A model generated the notes under the pieces. The model was not told where the DNA came from, made no database searches, and worked only from the letters and a program-made list of their open reading frames with translations. A stretch of DNA of 64,000 nt. Source: Rhynchosporium graminicola. Taxonomy: Eukaryota; Ascomycota; Leotiomycetes; Helotiales; Ploettnerulaceae. Position 1 is the stretch's first letter; every line of letters starts with the position of its first letter. A program made the translations under genes and the position numbers. The stretch covers positions 15,592 through 79,591 of the forward strand of contig FJUW01000046.1 in the NCBI GenBank assembly GCA_900074885.1, in the 5' to 3' direction. Shown one piece after another: positions 13,129-27,000 of this stretch.

Positions 13129-16100
13129 CTATCCCCCTTCTATCTTAGCGTATCCCTACGCTTAAGTACGCCTAAGGAAATATCGACGACTACCTATAGC
13201 TATCTTCTTCTTTTATTATACCCCCCGAACGCTTAACTAAATAAGTCGATTATATTACACTCGGAAGATAAATAGAATTAAGTAGTAAAATTATAGTACT
13301 ATATACTAGATATGAAAAGGCGGAATATAAAGAGTATATATCGCCTTGCGATCCTAAACTAACTAGATATAGTTATTACGCTTAACTAAATAAATCCTGC
13401 GATATTCGTATAAAGAACTAGATACCTATAGCTTCCGAATAGGAAAGTCTTAATTCCTAAATCGAAAAATTAGAGGATAAGAAAGACTTAGCTATAGCCG
13501 AGTTCTATATGCGAATTATAAGGTTAAAGAAACAGAAACGTTTCTTATACGAATAGTAGTAAAAGATAATTATTACTAGTCTGAACTCGATAGCTAAGCT
13601 CGATACTCTTAAAGCTTTAGAAAAGAAAGAAAAGGAGAAATAGGAAAAGAAGAAGGTACTTAATAATACTAAGTTAGTAGGCGCGGAACCCTCTAGTTCC
13701 GATATCCTTATCGACCCCTTATTCGACCCGATAGTCGAACTTCCTTTTAACTCTACTAACTCGCACTAAGTAGATCTGAGTTTTATTAATAGAAATTAGC
13801 TAGTAATACTAGATAGTAAAAGCTTAACTTAAGTTCTTATATATTTTCCGAATATAAGTAATTCTTCTATTTTACTAAGTATCTGATAATTCCTTATTTA
13901 TACTAATAGTCTAGTAGTTCCTCTATATCGTATTCTACGAGTAAGTTAACTAGTTCAGCGTATATCTTTAGGGCTAATAATACTCCTAGTAGTACTTTTT
14001 CTAATAAGGATATATAGAATATTAGGAATATCTTCTTTATTATAGCTAGTAACTAGAGTTTATAATTTAAAGGTCCTTTAACTTGTTTAATTTTAAATAG
14101 TCTAAGTTTCTTATAATCTAGCTTATTACTTAGTCTTTATATATTAATATTTTTTCGTAGAAAGTAAACCCTATCCCTCTCCTATAGTATTAGCTCCTAA
14201 CTACGATTTTTATTATAGTAGTTCGTATTCTTCTCTACTATAAACCGGAGTTCTTCTATAAGTTCCTTATAAAAGTCCTAGATATTCCTAACTTAGAGCT
14301 ATATTATTATCCTTAACTATTAAGTTAAGTTCTCTATAAGCGATAGGTTTATAATTATAATTCGCGAAGAATAGTATAACTTTTATTATTTCTATAGTCG
14401 AGCTATTATATACGAATTCTGCTAATAATAGTAGTTCTACCTAATTATTTTATTAATAGTTAATATAGTAGCGTAAGTATACTTTAACTACTTAGTTTAT
14501 TCTTTTATTTTCTCTATTAGTCTAAGGATAGAAAGCTATTAATAGTTTTCGTTTAGTCCCTAGGAACCTTATTAAAGTATTCTAGAACTTTAATATAAAT
14601 AACTTATCTTAATCCGATACGATTTCTTCGGGTACTCTATACTTAAAGATTACTTTCTTAAGGTATACTTATACTAAGTATTCGGCTATAAGAGTAGATA
14701 AGACTAGTACTAAGATTATATACTTAGTAAGTCTCTCTATAATAACGAGTATTATATTATAGCTAACTCCCGTGACCGGGTCCTTCGATAGTAATAATAG
14801 CCCTATGAAGTCTTATAATATCGATTTCCAAGATATTAGTAGTATTAGTATTATAATTATCTACTTATAAGGTGTATATCGAGAAGACTTATTCCTAATA
14901 TAAGTATTATAATTAGCTAGTACTTCTTTAATTACTCGGCGGAGTCCTTCCGACTAGTAGTTTCTTGAAATCCTTAGATATATTCTTCGTATCCCTTAGT
15001 ATCTATACGCAGGAAGCTCGTGTTATTCTTTAATATGTACTTCTATTAAGCTTAGCGGAAGCTAAATTTTCCTATTAACTCGTATAATATTATTCTTAAT
15101 TATATTCCTTATAATAAGTTCCTTAGTCTTATCTAAGGATATTCTATCCTTTTTCTAGGCCTCTTTTAAGGTATTATACTAAGGTCCCTTAATTTCTTAC
15201 TTAATCGTAATAGCTTCTCGGACGTTAGTAACTATATCTCTATTATCTAGCTATCTAAGTAAAGCGATCTTATTATAGACCTTATTATTCTTATAACTTA
15301 GTAATCTACTTAGAGTATCTACTTATATATTATCCTTTCCCTATATATACTTAATAACTAGATTAAAAGAGGCGAGTTCCTTTAACTATCGGGCTAATTA
15401 ATAATTATCTAAGACTTTAATAGTTATAAAAGTTCAGAGATTTATATAGTTAGTATAGATAATAACTAGGAACTTAGCTCCTTATAAGTATATCTTCTAG
15501 TATTTAAGTGCTTTAACGATCGCTATAAGTTCTTTCTTATAGATATTATAATTCTATTCGGCTAGAGATATTTTCTCTGAAAAGTAAGCGACTAGATATA
15601 GTCGTCTTTTGTTATCTCGCTATAGATATACTGCGCTAGTATAAGTATTAGAGGCGTCTATTTCTACTATACTTTCCTTTTCTTCGTCGAAACTATATAG
15701 GATTAGTTCTTTTATAAATTCTTTCTTAATTCTCTGAAAAGCTTCTTTATACTAGCTAGTCTAAGTAAAAGGAATGCCCTTCTTTATTAAGCTCGTGAGT
15801 AGCTCGGTAATCTTAGAGTAGTTTCTAATAAACTATTAGTAGAAGTTAGCGAAATCTAATTATAATTATATATCTCTAATATTCTTTAGAGATTCCTATT
15901 CCTTTATAGCTTTAATTTTCTCCGAGTTAATACTTATCTCTTTAGGGCGAATAATATACTTTAGAAAAGTGATTTACTTAACTGAGAATTTATATTTCGA
16001 TATCTTTAGTCTAGAATCTACCTTACGTAATACTTCTATAACTTAGGTAATATAGCCTTAGTATACCTCGATAATCTCCGAGTATACTAAGATATTATCT

Positions 16101-16802
16101 AAGTAGTATATAGCGAATTTCCTAATAAAGTCCTTAAGAATATTATTATTCTATCTTTAATATATAGCTAAGGTATTAATTAAGCCGAATAGTATTACTA
16201 TATATTCCTATAGCCCTAAGGGTAATACGAAAGTAGTCTTCTACTCGTATCTCTCTTTAATTCGGATCAAATTAAACGCGTTACGTTAGTTTAACTTAGT
16301 ATATATCTTTACTCTAGCTAGCTTATCCTATAAGTACTACGCGTTTAGTAAAAGATATATATCTCTTATAGTTCTACTATTAATTATCTAATAGTCTCTA
16401 TATAGTCTTCCCTTAGGATCTCCTACTTTCTTAACTACTAGTATATTAATAGCGTATAATAACTTGGATTTCTGAATCTATTCTTTCTTTATATCTAACT
16501 CTTAATACTTCTTAAGTATCCTTATAATATTATAGTTATAATAGCGAAGTTTCTCTATAATAAGTATAAATCTATCTTTAAAGTTTATCTTATAATCTTA
16601 GAGTTTATATTTAGGTAAAGCTCTTATATCCTGCGGATCCTCGAATAATTTCGAGAACTTTCTATATAGTTCGAGTAGCTATTCCCGAATATTATCTATC
16701 TAGTTAAGATAATTCCTAAGTTCTATCTAACTAGGAACTTAACTTAACTAGCTAGAGTCTATTAGCGTTATTATTAAGGAGGTAGCACTAGCCTCTTGTT
16801 TA
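13129..16802 (-). pseudogene. B1 pol remnant (RT, RNase H, integrase)
   Basis: On the minus strand the RT is clear at about 16380-15950: a NLIRIKE string followed by a KTTFVLPLGL-like string and a YLDN box (16067-16123) in place of YLDD. RNase H and integrase follow toward 14300. In-frame TAA/TAG codons are dense. This RT is close to the pol fragment between the D LTRs at 38080-38950 but different from those of families A and C. Confidence 0.85.
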
Positions 16803-16838
16803 CTAGCTGTGACGACTGGTCAGGTTTGGAGGTCTCTC

Positions 16839-17030
16839 CCTATTAGTAGAAACACTTACTACTAAGCGAGATTACACGAGTAGAGTTTAGGGGCCCCTTT
16901 TCATATATATACTTCTATTCTCTCTCTACTTCTTCCTATTAGTGGAAACACTTACTACTAAGCGAGATTACACGAGTAGAGTTTAGGGGCCCCTTTTCAT
17001 ATATATACTTCTATTCTCTCTCTACTTCTT
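16839..17030 (+). repeat. 96-bp tandem duplication inside the A1 5' LTR
   Basis: Unit 1 is 16839-16934 and unit 2 is 16935-17030, nearly identical (for example AGTAG against AGTGG near the start). The other four A-family LTRs in the window (100-334, 22238-22472, 24037-24271, 29359-29593) carry one unit. The difference in LTR length (331 against 235) is exactly 96. Confidence 0.9.
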
Positions 17031-17138
17031 CACTCCTTAGTTATAGATTCTCAAGTGATTCTTATTACTTCATATTCATAGTAATATGAGGTCTTATTAC
17101 TCAGGTAGTTTTGAGACCTTTCTAGAGTAAGCGTTATA

Positions 17139-20100
17139 TTATCTATAACTCTTTTACCTATATCTAGGAAGATAGTAAATATCTACTCATATTATACCTT
17201 TATGCCTAGAGCTACTAAACGCAGGAGACTACGCTATATAGAGAAGGCCTATACTAAGTATAAACTTGAAGAATAGCACCTAAACTAAAGTAACTTAAGT
17301 CCGATAAATCGACTACCGGTTCTCCGACTTCCTCTACTTCCTATTCTTCGGCGACTCGTAATACTCGCTATAACCTACCTCTCTCTATAGTAGAGAGTAC
17401 TCGCGACGACGCCTCGTCCGAGTTAAGCTCCCTAACTCCTACTATAATTAACGAACTTACTAAGTCGCTAAACCTCCCCGATAATACCCTTATATTAATA
17501 GTAACTATAAGTAACTTATAAGAAGACCGCGCTTACTAGCTATAAGAGGCAGAAAGGAAGCTCGCGGAGGAGAGATAATTAAACGCTAACTTATCTATAG
17601 AACTACGCTAGTTACGGGACGAGTTCCTAGAACTACGCTAGTTAACTACTTAGCGCTCTACTAAGTCTATATCGTTTAATAACGTTTAATCGCGTATAAT
17701 ACCGCTACTATTAATTAAAGAAGATAACGCTACTCTTACGCTTAATAATCGTCGTCGAGAATAATCTACCGGAGGAATATCGTTAATATTATACGCTATA
17801 CGTATAGAGAAGATACCGAACCTTCCAAATAAGCTCTCTAATAGAATCGATTACTCTCTAAAACTCTAGGAAGTATAGATACGTAACGCCCTCCGGCGCT
17901 ACTCTAGCTACTTTATCGACGAAGATCACTATAAAGATTAGTTACTTAACTAAACGGAAGGAATAGCCAGAACTTACCTAGAACCCTTATTCTTAGAACC
18001 AGAATACAACGAAGAAGGCAGTATAATCGATTCACTCGATATAATCACTTAACTCGTCTTCTTCTTATCTAATCTAAATGACTAATAAACTATAAGAGCT
18101 AGCTACTCCGTGCTAAAGATAGATTATAAGTAGACCTTCTGAACGTTCTACTACGAGTTTCGTACGCTAGCTCGTAAAGCTAGAGTAAATAATTAATCGA
18201 CTCTGAAAATAGACTTACAGGAGAAGCTACCTATATAGCTACGGAAACAGCTCTTCCAATAGTACTAAACGTCAAGGATACTAGAAGAATACGTTAAGGC
18301 TATATAAGCTAAAGACTAAGGTTAATTAATTAAAAAGACTTACTATTCCGAGTCTTCGGCTAAGGCTAGCGCGACTCGGGAACGCCCTATAAATACCTCC
18401 TCCTAGCGCCGTAGTACTAACTCCTCTTCTTATCCGCAAATTAGTCTTCCTACGCCCGAGAATACTAGTACAACTAGTAAATAAGTACTATACTCTGCAC
18501 GAAATAATACGCCTTGTGCATAATCGCTAGCGAATACTTCTCGTCACTTTATACCTACCTTATATCTACGCTTATCGTTAGCTCGACTTAATACTCCGTA
18601 TCGAATTAACGTAATTAACGCTAATAATAATATTAATAGTGAGTCAGAAGATAATAATAACAAAGAGATATACGACGACACCTAGGAGTATATTAAACCG
18701 CTAGCAAAAGACTACGCCTAAGGAAAGACTCCTTCCTAAGTAATATATAAGATATGCGATATCTTGACCTTACGAAGCTTCTTAGTAGTCAATCGTTCAC
18801 TATATATACTACTCTTACTAAGAATAGACTCTCGTATAAGCTACCCGCACTTCTCGATTCTAGAGCTAATAGATACTATTTTATTAATCGTTCTTTTCTT
18901 AAATCCCTTTCCTTCTTCTTAAAACCTTTAATTCACCTTCTACTAAACGCAATTCCTATTAAAGGCTTCAATAGCATCAATAGTAGTACTATTAGTCACT
19001 ATACGATACTTAATTTAATAGTAGATCGTCGCGTTCAGGTATTTACCCCCTTTCTTATCACTACTCTCGGAAACCATAGTATCATACTCGGAAGGACCTA
19101 GCTTTCGGAACATCAAGTACTCTTAGATACCTCTAAATAACAGATAATTTAGCTACTATATACTCCTCCTAGTAACGTTTATAGCTCTCCGATCGAGATC
19201 AAGGACTTACGTAAACACTATACTTACTAGCGCTACTAACACGACACTAACGAACGAAACGAATACCTTAATTAGTTCTAAGAAGCGTACGAGGAACAGC
19301 GAAGCGCAGCTAACTCTCCTATTAATATTCGAGCTATTATTAACTCTATCTCTATTATTAAACGACTATTACTAGCTCAGAAGCGCATTTCTAAGGAGAC
19401 TTATAGTTATAAAAATATCTAAAACTCTCCCCTAGAGAGTATTCCATAAGTAACTAACCCTCTATTACTACCGCCGATTAATTAGAACCGTTTCTCTAGC
19501 GTTCATACTACTTATTATAGACACGACGAGCCTAAGTGTTTATTACCTAAAGAATAAGAATAGAGTAGTAAAGAGAAGTCTTTATACTCTAGAGAAGCTA
19601 CTAATATATAGCCGAAGTATATATAATTTAGCGATATTATCGCTTATATCCCGCGTGAATCTCTACTTTAACTCTAATTAGAAGTCTCTACGTTAAAGAC
19701 CTACGTATAAGACTACGCCCGTGTAATTCGTACTATAGACTAATAGTTACTCGGAATACCGTCTCGCGACTTAATAGAAGCTACTTAAAGTACAAAAATA
19801 GCTACTATAATATTTCGGAAGCGATAAAGATTACCTCGTATACTCAGACCTCTTCCAGAGCCTCCTACGCTAGAGATTTACACGATTAGCAGCTTAGCTT
19901 TCTATCTCTTATATAAACGCTAGAAGTCTTCTAATAATAAGATCTTCTCTACTACCCTTCATAAGATAAATAAGCTTCTTAATAACCGAATCGTAGTTCA
20001 GTAACGTAATACTACTATCGTATCTTTAACTATCGACCTTACGGAATATCGTAAAACCGCCTAGTAATTTACTATTAGCTTAAGCGAATTAGATTCAGAA

Positions 20101-22237
20101 CTATAGATCCCTTATAAGTATAGCTAGTAAGTATACGTCTTTTCTAAGGAAGCTAGTAATATTCTCCCTCCTTATCGCTCATACGATTACCGAATTAAGC
20201 TTAAGGAAGGGGCTGAGAAGAACCTTAAATACTCCCTCTTATATAAGATATCAGCTAAAGAACTTGAAGTTATTAAGGCGTATATTACTAATAACTTAGC
20301 TAAAGGTTTCATCGAACCTTCTTAAGTACTATACGCTGCACTTATTCTTTTTATTAAGAAAGCTAATAGAAGTCTAAGATTCTATATCGACTTTCGCGCA
20401 CTTAATAACCTCACGAGGAAGGATTAATATCTACTACTATTAATTAATAAAACGCTAGCTAGAATCTCTACTACTAAGATATTTACTAAACTAGATATTC
20501 GCTAGGCGTTCTACCGAATTCGAATAGATCTAGCCTCTGAAGAGTATACGACCTTCCGGACCTATTATAGTATATATAAGTATAAGGTACTCCCTTTCGG
20601 TCTGACTAATAGCCCTGCGATATACTAGCGATANAGTCGCCGACCTATCGCTAGTCTTTTCTATAGTATAGCAAGTACTTAACGCTAATCGTATTACGCT
20701 ATTACTCTAAGCTTTACGGAAATAAGCTCTCTCTACTACTCCTAGAAAACTAACTATAGAAAAAGATCTTCTACTCTATAAAAGAAGACTAATCGTACCT
20801 AACGTCTTACACTTTCGCACGCTACTTATACGCGAAGTATACGACTAATTAAAGACTACTTATCTAAGTGTAAAGAAGACCTTATAACTACTAGTATTAT
20901 AATACTAGTAGTACGGAATCGCTTTAACTATTAACTAGTACTATTATAACTATTATACTTACCGACGAATTCAAGTACCGCGTGATAAGAAACCGGGCCT
21001 CTTCTAATCTCTACCTGTACTATCACGTCTATAGGAGTATATTATAGTCGATTACTATAGCTTTAACCGCGATAAATATAGCTATAATAACGTTCTTATA
21101 TTTATTAACCGTTTTAGTAAATAAGTAATTAGTATTCTATACTAAAAGACCTCCGATACGCGCGACTTTATAAAGCTTTACTTATACTACGTATACCGCT
21201 ATTTCGGAGCTCTATTAATAATTACCTCTAATAGAGGGCCTTAATTCGTTTCCTGTTTTTAGACTATAGTTATTATAATTCTCAGCACTAAAAGATAGCT
21301 TTCTATAGTAGACTACCTATAAACAGATAGCTAAATAGAGATCTATAACTAATATCTCTAACGCAGATTACGACTTTTTATCTCTTACTATTAAGATAAC
21401 TAGTCGGAATTCTTACTTATTATAGATTACGCCTAGATAACTCTCCCTTACGAATCCCTTAGAAGTCTCTTACCCTTTGAAGTCGTTTATAGATATATAC
21501 CCCGTATTAATTAGAATTAGAAAGACTTACCTAACTCTACTACGCCTACTAATAAGTTAAATACTTAGTAAGCTCTAGATTACGCTAATCGCTTACGCGA
21601 TACTTAGACTACTACTTAATCTAGCTTCTAACGTGCATAAGCTAAGATATCCTAATCCTATAATCGCTCACGCCGTAAAGTCGACTTTACTATAGACGAC
21701 CTTATTTAGCTAGATATATACTACTTTACGAGTACTTAACCTAGTAAAAAACTCGACTTCCCGACTAATAGACTCTTCCGTATAATTAAAAAGGTCGGAA
21801 GCTCTTATCGCTTAGAGCTCCCTACTAGTATAAAAGTATATAACGTATTCCCTGCTGCTAAGCTACAGAAGTATCTAAACGACCCCTTACTAAGATAAAC
21901 CTTACTGCTACTACTACTTATTAATATCACTAGTAACGATAAATAAGAGATCGAAGATATACTTACGTGCCGTAAGCAGTATAATAGCTTCTTATACTGA
22001 GTTTCCTAGTTAAATCAAGACGTCGATCTTATATAGTACGACGCTATAGACGTTAAATACGCTTCCGCTAAGCTATAATAATTCCACTTTAATAACTTAA
22101 CGTAAGCTAGACCTCCTGCTAGACTACCTAATTAGCTAAAAGCTTTCTACGATAGAATTAATAATTACGACTACTTTAATAGTAATAAGGAAATAGACTA
22201 ACGCTCGAGGGCGAGCTTTTTTCGGAGGGGGGGGTAG
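17139..22237 (+). pseudogene. A1 gag-pol remnant with chromodomain-like C-terminus
   Basis: Order on the plus strand: gag (from about 17195), retropepsin (18754-19101 stays open for 115 codons; LLDSRAN stands for LLDSGAN), RT (about 20270-20630, ending at the N), integrase (about 20720-21490), and a tail at 21950-22150 resembling the chromodomain end of fungal chromoviruses (EIEDIL then a WYDA-type string). Stops are frequent. The open 115-codon stretch is the longest frame in the whole repeat block and is not evidence of function. Confidence 0.88.
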
Positions 22238-22477
22238 TATAACAACTAGTTAGGTTTAGAGGTTTCTCCCTATTAGTAGAAACACTTACTACTAAGCGAG
22301 ATTACACGAGTAGAGTTTAAAGGCCCCTTTTAATATATATACTTCTATTCTCTCAATAATTCTTAACTACTTAGTTATAGATTCTAAAGTGATTCTTACT
22401 ACTTCATATTCATAGTAATATGAGGTCTTATTACTCAGGTAGTTTTGAGACCTTTCTAGAGCAAGCGTCACACTAGC

Positions 22478-24031
22478 TAGTTAACTGCGCTTATATTTAT
22501 AGTTACTAAACGTGACTCTCTTAGTTATCTAGTCTACGCTAGGATTATAGTTATATAACTATAACGTTCTTAATATAATATTATATTATCCGGTAAGTAT
22601 AATATTAAAGTAAAGCGTTTCTTCATATCTATTAACAATTATCTTTATTCCTCTTATTCTTCTACGGACTTATTTATCTGATCTAGCGCCTTTTTTATCT
22701 AATAAGATAAAGCGGTATAGTTTCGGGTTAATAGTAGTAGGAATATTCTATTTCTCGATAAAGGCCGGATTTATAAAGCGTCTTATAGCTCCTGAATCGA
22801 TAAGTACTTTTATCTTAATATTATCTATTATAACTAGTAAGATTAACTAATCGAACTCTCTAGTAGTAGTAAGCTCTAGGTATAGTAGTTCTATTATAGA
22901 GTAATCATATGCTTCTTTAATAATTCTCCTTATCATTTCGTTTAATTAGGTCCTAAAGCCGAGTTCGTAGGTAATTAAGGTATAAGGTATATAGTAATAG
23001 AGATTAACTTACCCTTGAATCGGATCTAGTATTATTCTTTAATAAGTAGCTAGTTCTAATAAGTACTATCTTCTCTGCTAATAACGTTCCCCTCCTATCT
23101 CCTTAGTAATAGCTTAGGTATCTTTTATCCGAAGAAACTAATCTAGTTATTTAAACTCTTTTAGTTCAGGTTCTCTTTCGAGGTTAGCTATATAACGATC
23201 TAGTCGTTTCTCGATATCCCTAGTATTAACCTAGAATATAATAATAATAGTATCGTAATAAGTAATAATATAGTCTATACTCGGGTTAAGTATATTATAA
23301 GTTCGATAATACTCTATAAAATCGGACTTAGTTCTATTATAAACTTATATTCTTCTTCTATTATTATGATTTCGAAGAGTCTAGTTTTCGTTATTATATA
23401 GAAGGTTATTATATAAATAGTTTCTTTTATCTATAATACTTTAGCTTTCTTAGTCTTTATTTAGAAGTTCAACTAAGTTCTCTTCGAATCCTTCGCTAGA
23501 CTTATAAGTTATAAAGTCCTGCGAACTCTATTCTGCGCTAGAAGCTTCTCGGTAATCTGGCTTTCTTTCGGCTAGTTCGAATTCTCTCTTAAGTTTATTC
23601 TAAGGTTTTCCTCCCTGCTTCTTCTTCTAAGAATAATTATAAGCGAAGTATCCTAGCTTACTATACGTATAATATAAGCCCTTCTCTCGACGTTTATCTT
23701 TCTCAGATTAGCCCTTAGATCCTCTTTCTACTTCGTCTATTTCTATCAGATTATAGTAGTTATATTTATTATTCGGGTAAAGTTAGAAATTTCCCTAATA
23801 TTTACTATATTATTATAGAAATTAAGGTTTCCGAAGATAAGTAAGTATAAAGTATCTTCCTTTTTCCTTTACTTATTCTTAGATTCGTTTATCGATAATA
23901 GTAGACGATCTAATTAAGTCCTCTAGAGTACTTAGTTTACTAGCCCTAGAGAGCTTATCCTTAATATAATCCTTAAGGCCTCGATAGTATTAAGCTCTTA
24001 ATCTACTATCCGTCTAGTCTAACTATATAGA
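22478..24031 (-). pseudogene. B1 gag end and protease (segment between A1 and A2)
   Basis: Minus strand. A CCHC zinc knuckle lies near 23690-23636, with the three Cys and the His all replaced by Tyr codons, as G-to-A in TGY and C-to-T in CAY would give. Downstream, at 22805-22743, the retropepsin motif LIDSGA is intact and followed by a FINPAFIEK string. The rest of pol continues at 16802 beyond A1. Confidence 0.85.
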
Positions 24032-24036
24032 ATATT

Positions 24037-27000
24037 TATGACGCTTACTCTAGAAAGGTCTTAAAACTACCTGAGTAATAAGACCTCATATTACTATGAA
24101 TATGAAGTAATAAGAATCACTTAAGAATCTATAACTAAGGAATAAAGAAATAGAGAGAGAATAGAAGTATATATATGAAAAGGGGCCCCTAAACTCTACT
24201 TATATAATCTCGCTTAGCAGTAAGTATTTCTACTAATAAGGAGAGACCTCTAAACCTGACTAGTTATTATACTACCCCTCCCTCCGAAAAAAGCTCGCCC
24301 TCGAGCGTTAGTCTATCTCCTTATTACTATTAAAGTAGTTGTAATTATTAATTCTATTATAGAAAGCTTTTAGCTAATTAGGTAGTCTAGTAAGAGGTCT
24401 AGCTTACGTTAGGTTATTAAGGTAGAATTATTATAGCTTAGCAGGAGCGTATTTAATATCTATAGCGTCGTACTATATAAGATTAACGTCTTAATTTAAC
24501 TAGGAAACTCGGTATAAGAGGCTATTACGCTGCTTACGGCACGTAAGTATATCTTCGATCTCCTATTTATTATTACTAGTAATATTAATAGGTAGTAATA
24601 GTAGTAAGGTTTATCCTAGTAAGAGGTTATTTAGATACTTCTATAGCTTAGCAGCAGGAAATACGTTATATACTTTCATACTAGTAAGGAGCTCTAGATA
24701 ATAAGAGCTTCCGACCTTTTTAATTATATAGAAAAGTCTATTAGTCAGGAAGTCGAGTTTTTTACTAGGTCGAGTACTTATAAAGTAGCGTATATCTAGC
24801 TAAATAAGGTCGTCTATAGTAAAGTCGACTTCATAGCGTAAGCGATTATAAGATTAAGCTATCTTAGCTTATACACGTTAGAGGCTTAATTAAGTAGTAA
24901 TCTAGGTATCACGCAGATAATTAGCGTAATCTAGAGCTTACTAAGTATTTAACTTATTAGTAAGCGTAGTAGAGTTAGGTAAGTCTTTCTAATTCTAATT
25001 AACGCGAGGTATATATCTATAAACGACTTCAAAGGGTAAGAGACCTCTAAGGGATTCGTAAGGGAGAGTTATCTAGGCGTAGTCTATAATAAGTAAGAAT
25101 TCCGACTAGTTATCTTAATAGTAAGAGATAAAAAGTCGTAATCTGCGTTAGAGATATTAGTTATAGATCTCTATTTAGCTATCTGTTTATAGGTAGTCTA
25201 CTATAGAAAGCTATCTTTTAGTGCNATCATATAATTATAAGTATTTCCTTATCGTGAATAGCGTAATTAAGCTCGGCAAGTAATATAATCTTAGAGAAGT
25301 AAGCTACTAGGAACTAGTCTTCGTCGTGCTATTGCGATAGTATACCTGCTATTACTCTATCACTAGCGTCTGTTTCGATTATATAAAGTAGATATTACTA
25401 ATAGTAGTAGAGGAGTAATACCGAAGTAAGAGCGTACTTTAAGTGATTAAAGGTATCTTTACACTCCCTAGCGAACCGAAATAATATATTATTTTTAGTA
25501 AGTTATATAAGAGGTTTTACGATAATTCCGTAGTCCTTAATAAATCGTTAGTAGAAGTTATAAAAGCCTAAGAATAATTATATGCCCTTAACTATAATTA
25601 AGTAATTCTAAGATTATATAATATTAACCTTCTTAGGGTCTACCTCGATCCTAGAAGTAGAGATAATAAATCTAAGGTATTTAGTGCGAGTAACGTAGAA
25701 TTTATACTTCTTAAGGTTAGCTTATAATCTAGCGTCTTATAATCGTTATAGTACCTTATATACGTATAATTAATACTATAGTAAGTTATTAAAGTAAATC
25801 AGAATATTATCTAGATATACTATATAGAAGTCGTCTAAGTAGTCGAATAAGACGTTTTTCATATATCGCTAGTATATCGCAGGGCTATTAGTCAGACCGA
25901 AAGGGAGTACCTTATACTTATATATACTATAATAGGTCCGGAAGGTCGTATACTCTTCAGAGGCTAGATCTATTCGAATTCGGTAGAACGCCTAGCGAAT
26001 ATCTAGTTTAGTAAATATCTTAGTAGTAGAGATTCTAGCTAGCGTTTTATTAATTAATAGTAGTAGATATTAATCCTTCCTCGTGAGGTTATTAAGTGCG
26101 CGAAAGTCGATATAGAATCTTAGACTTCTATTAGCTTTCTTAACGAAAAGAATAAGTATAGCGTATAGTACTTAAGAAGGTTCGATAAAACCTTTAGCTA
26201 AGTTATTAGTAATATACGCCTTAATAACTTCAAGTTCTTTAGCTAATATCTTATATAAGAGAGAGTATTTAAGGTTCTTCTTAGCCCCTTCCTTAAGCTT
26301 AATTCGGTAATCGCATAAGCGATAAGGAGGGAGAATATCGCTAGCTTCCTTAGAAAAGACGTATACCTACTAGCTATACTCGTAAGGGATCTATAGTTCT
26401 GAATCTAATTCGCTTAAGCTAATAGTAAATTATTAGGCGGTTTTACGATATTCCGTAAAGTTAATAGTTAAAGATACGATAGTAGTATCGCGTTACTAAA
26501 CTGCGATTCGATCGTTAAGAAGCTTATCTATCTCGTGAAAAGTAATAAAGAAGATCTTATTATTAGAAGACTTCTAGCGTTTATATAAGAGATAGAAAGC
26601 TAAGCTACTAATTACGTAAATCTCTAGCGCAAGAAGCTCTAGAAGAGGTCTAAGTATACGAGGTAATCTTTATCGCTTCCGAAATATTATAGTAGCTATT
26701 TTTATACTTTAAGTAGCTTCTGTTAAGTCGTAAGATAGTTTTCCGAGTAACTATTAGTCTATAGTATGAATTACATAGGCGTAGTCTTATACGTAGGTCT
26801 TTAATATAAAGACTTCTAATTAGGGTTAAAGTAGAGATTCACACGGGATATAAGCGATAACGTTACTAAATCGTACGCACTTCAGCTATATATCAGTAGT
26901 CTCTCTAGAGTATAAAGACCTCTCTTTACTACTCTATTCTCGTTCTTCAGATAATAAACACTTAAGCTTATCGTATCTATAATAAGTAGTATAAACGCCG

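Larger units (their letters stand above)
16808..22472 (+). mobile_element. Element A1: Ty3/Gypsy chromovirus, TSD CTAGC
   Basis: The 5' LTR is 16808-17138 (331 bp; enlarged by a tandem duplication) and the 3' LTR 22238-22472 (235 bp). It starts TGTGACG and ends CGTCACA. The direct repeat CTAGC is at 16803-16807 and 22473-22477. It is inserted on the plus strand into B1 pol. A single N at 20634 marks a join where about 0.65 kb of pol (end of RT, RNase H) is missing compared with A2. Confidence 0.94.

Noticed and set aside
18754..19101. 115-codon open stretch as a separate gene
   Set aside because: It is the retropepsin part of A1 pol that happens to lack stops; the residues match protease motifs with RIP changes.
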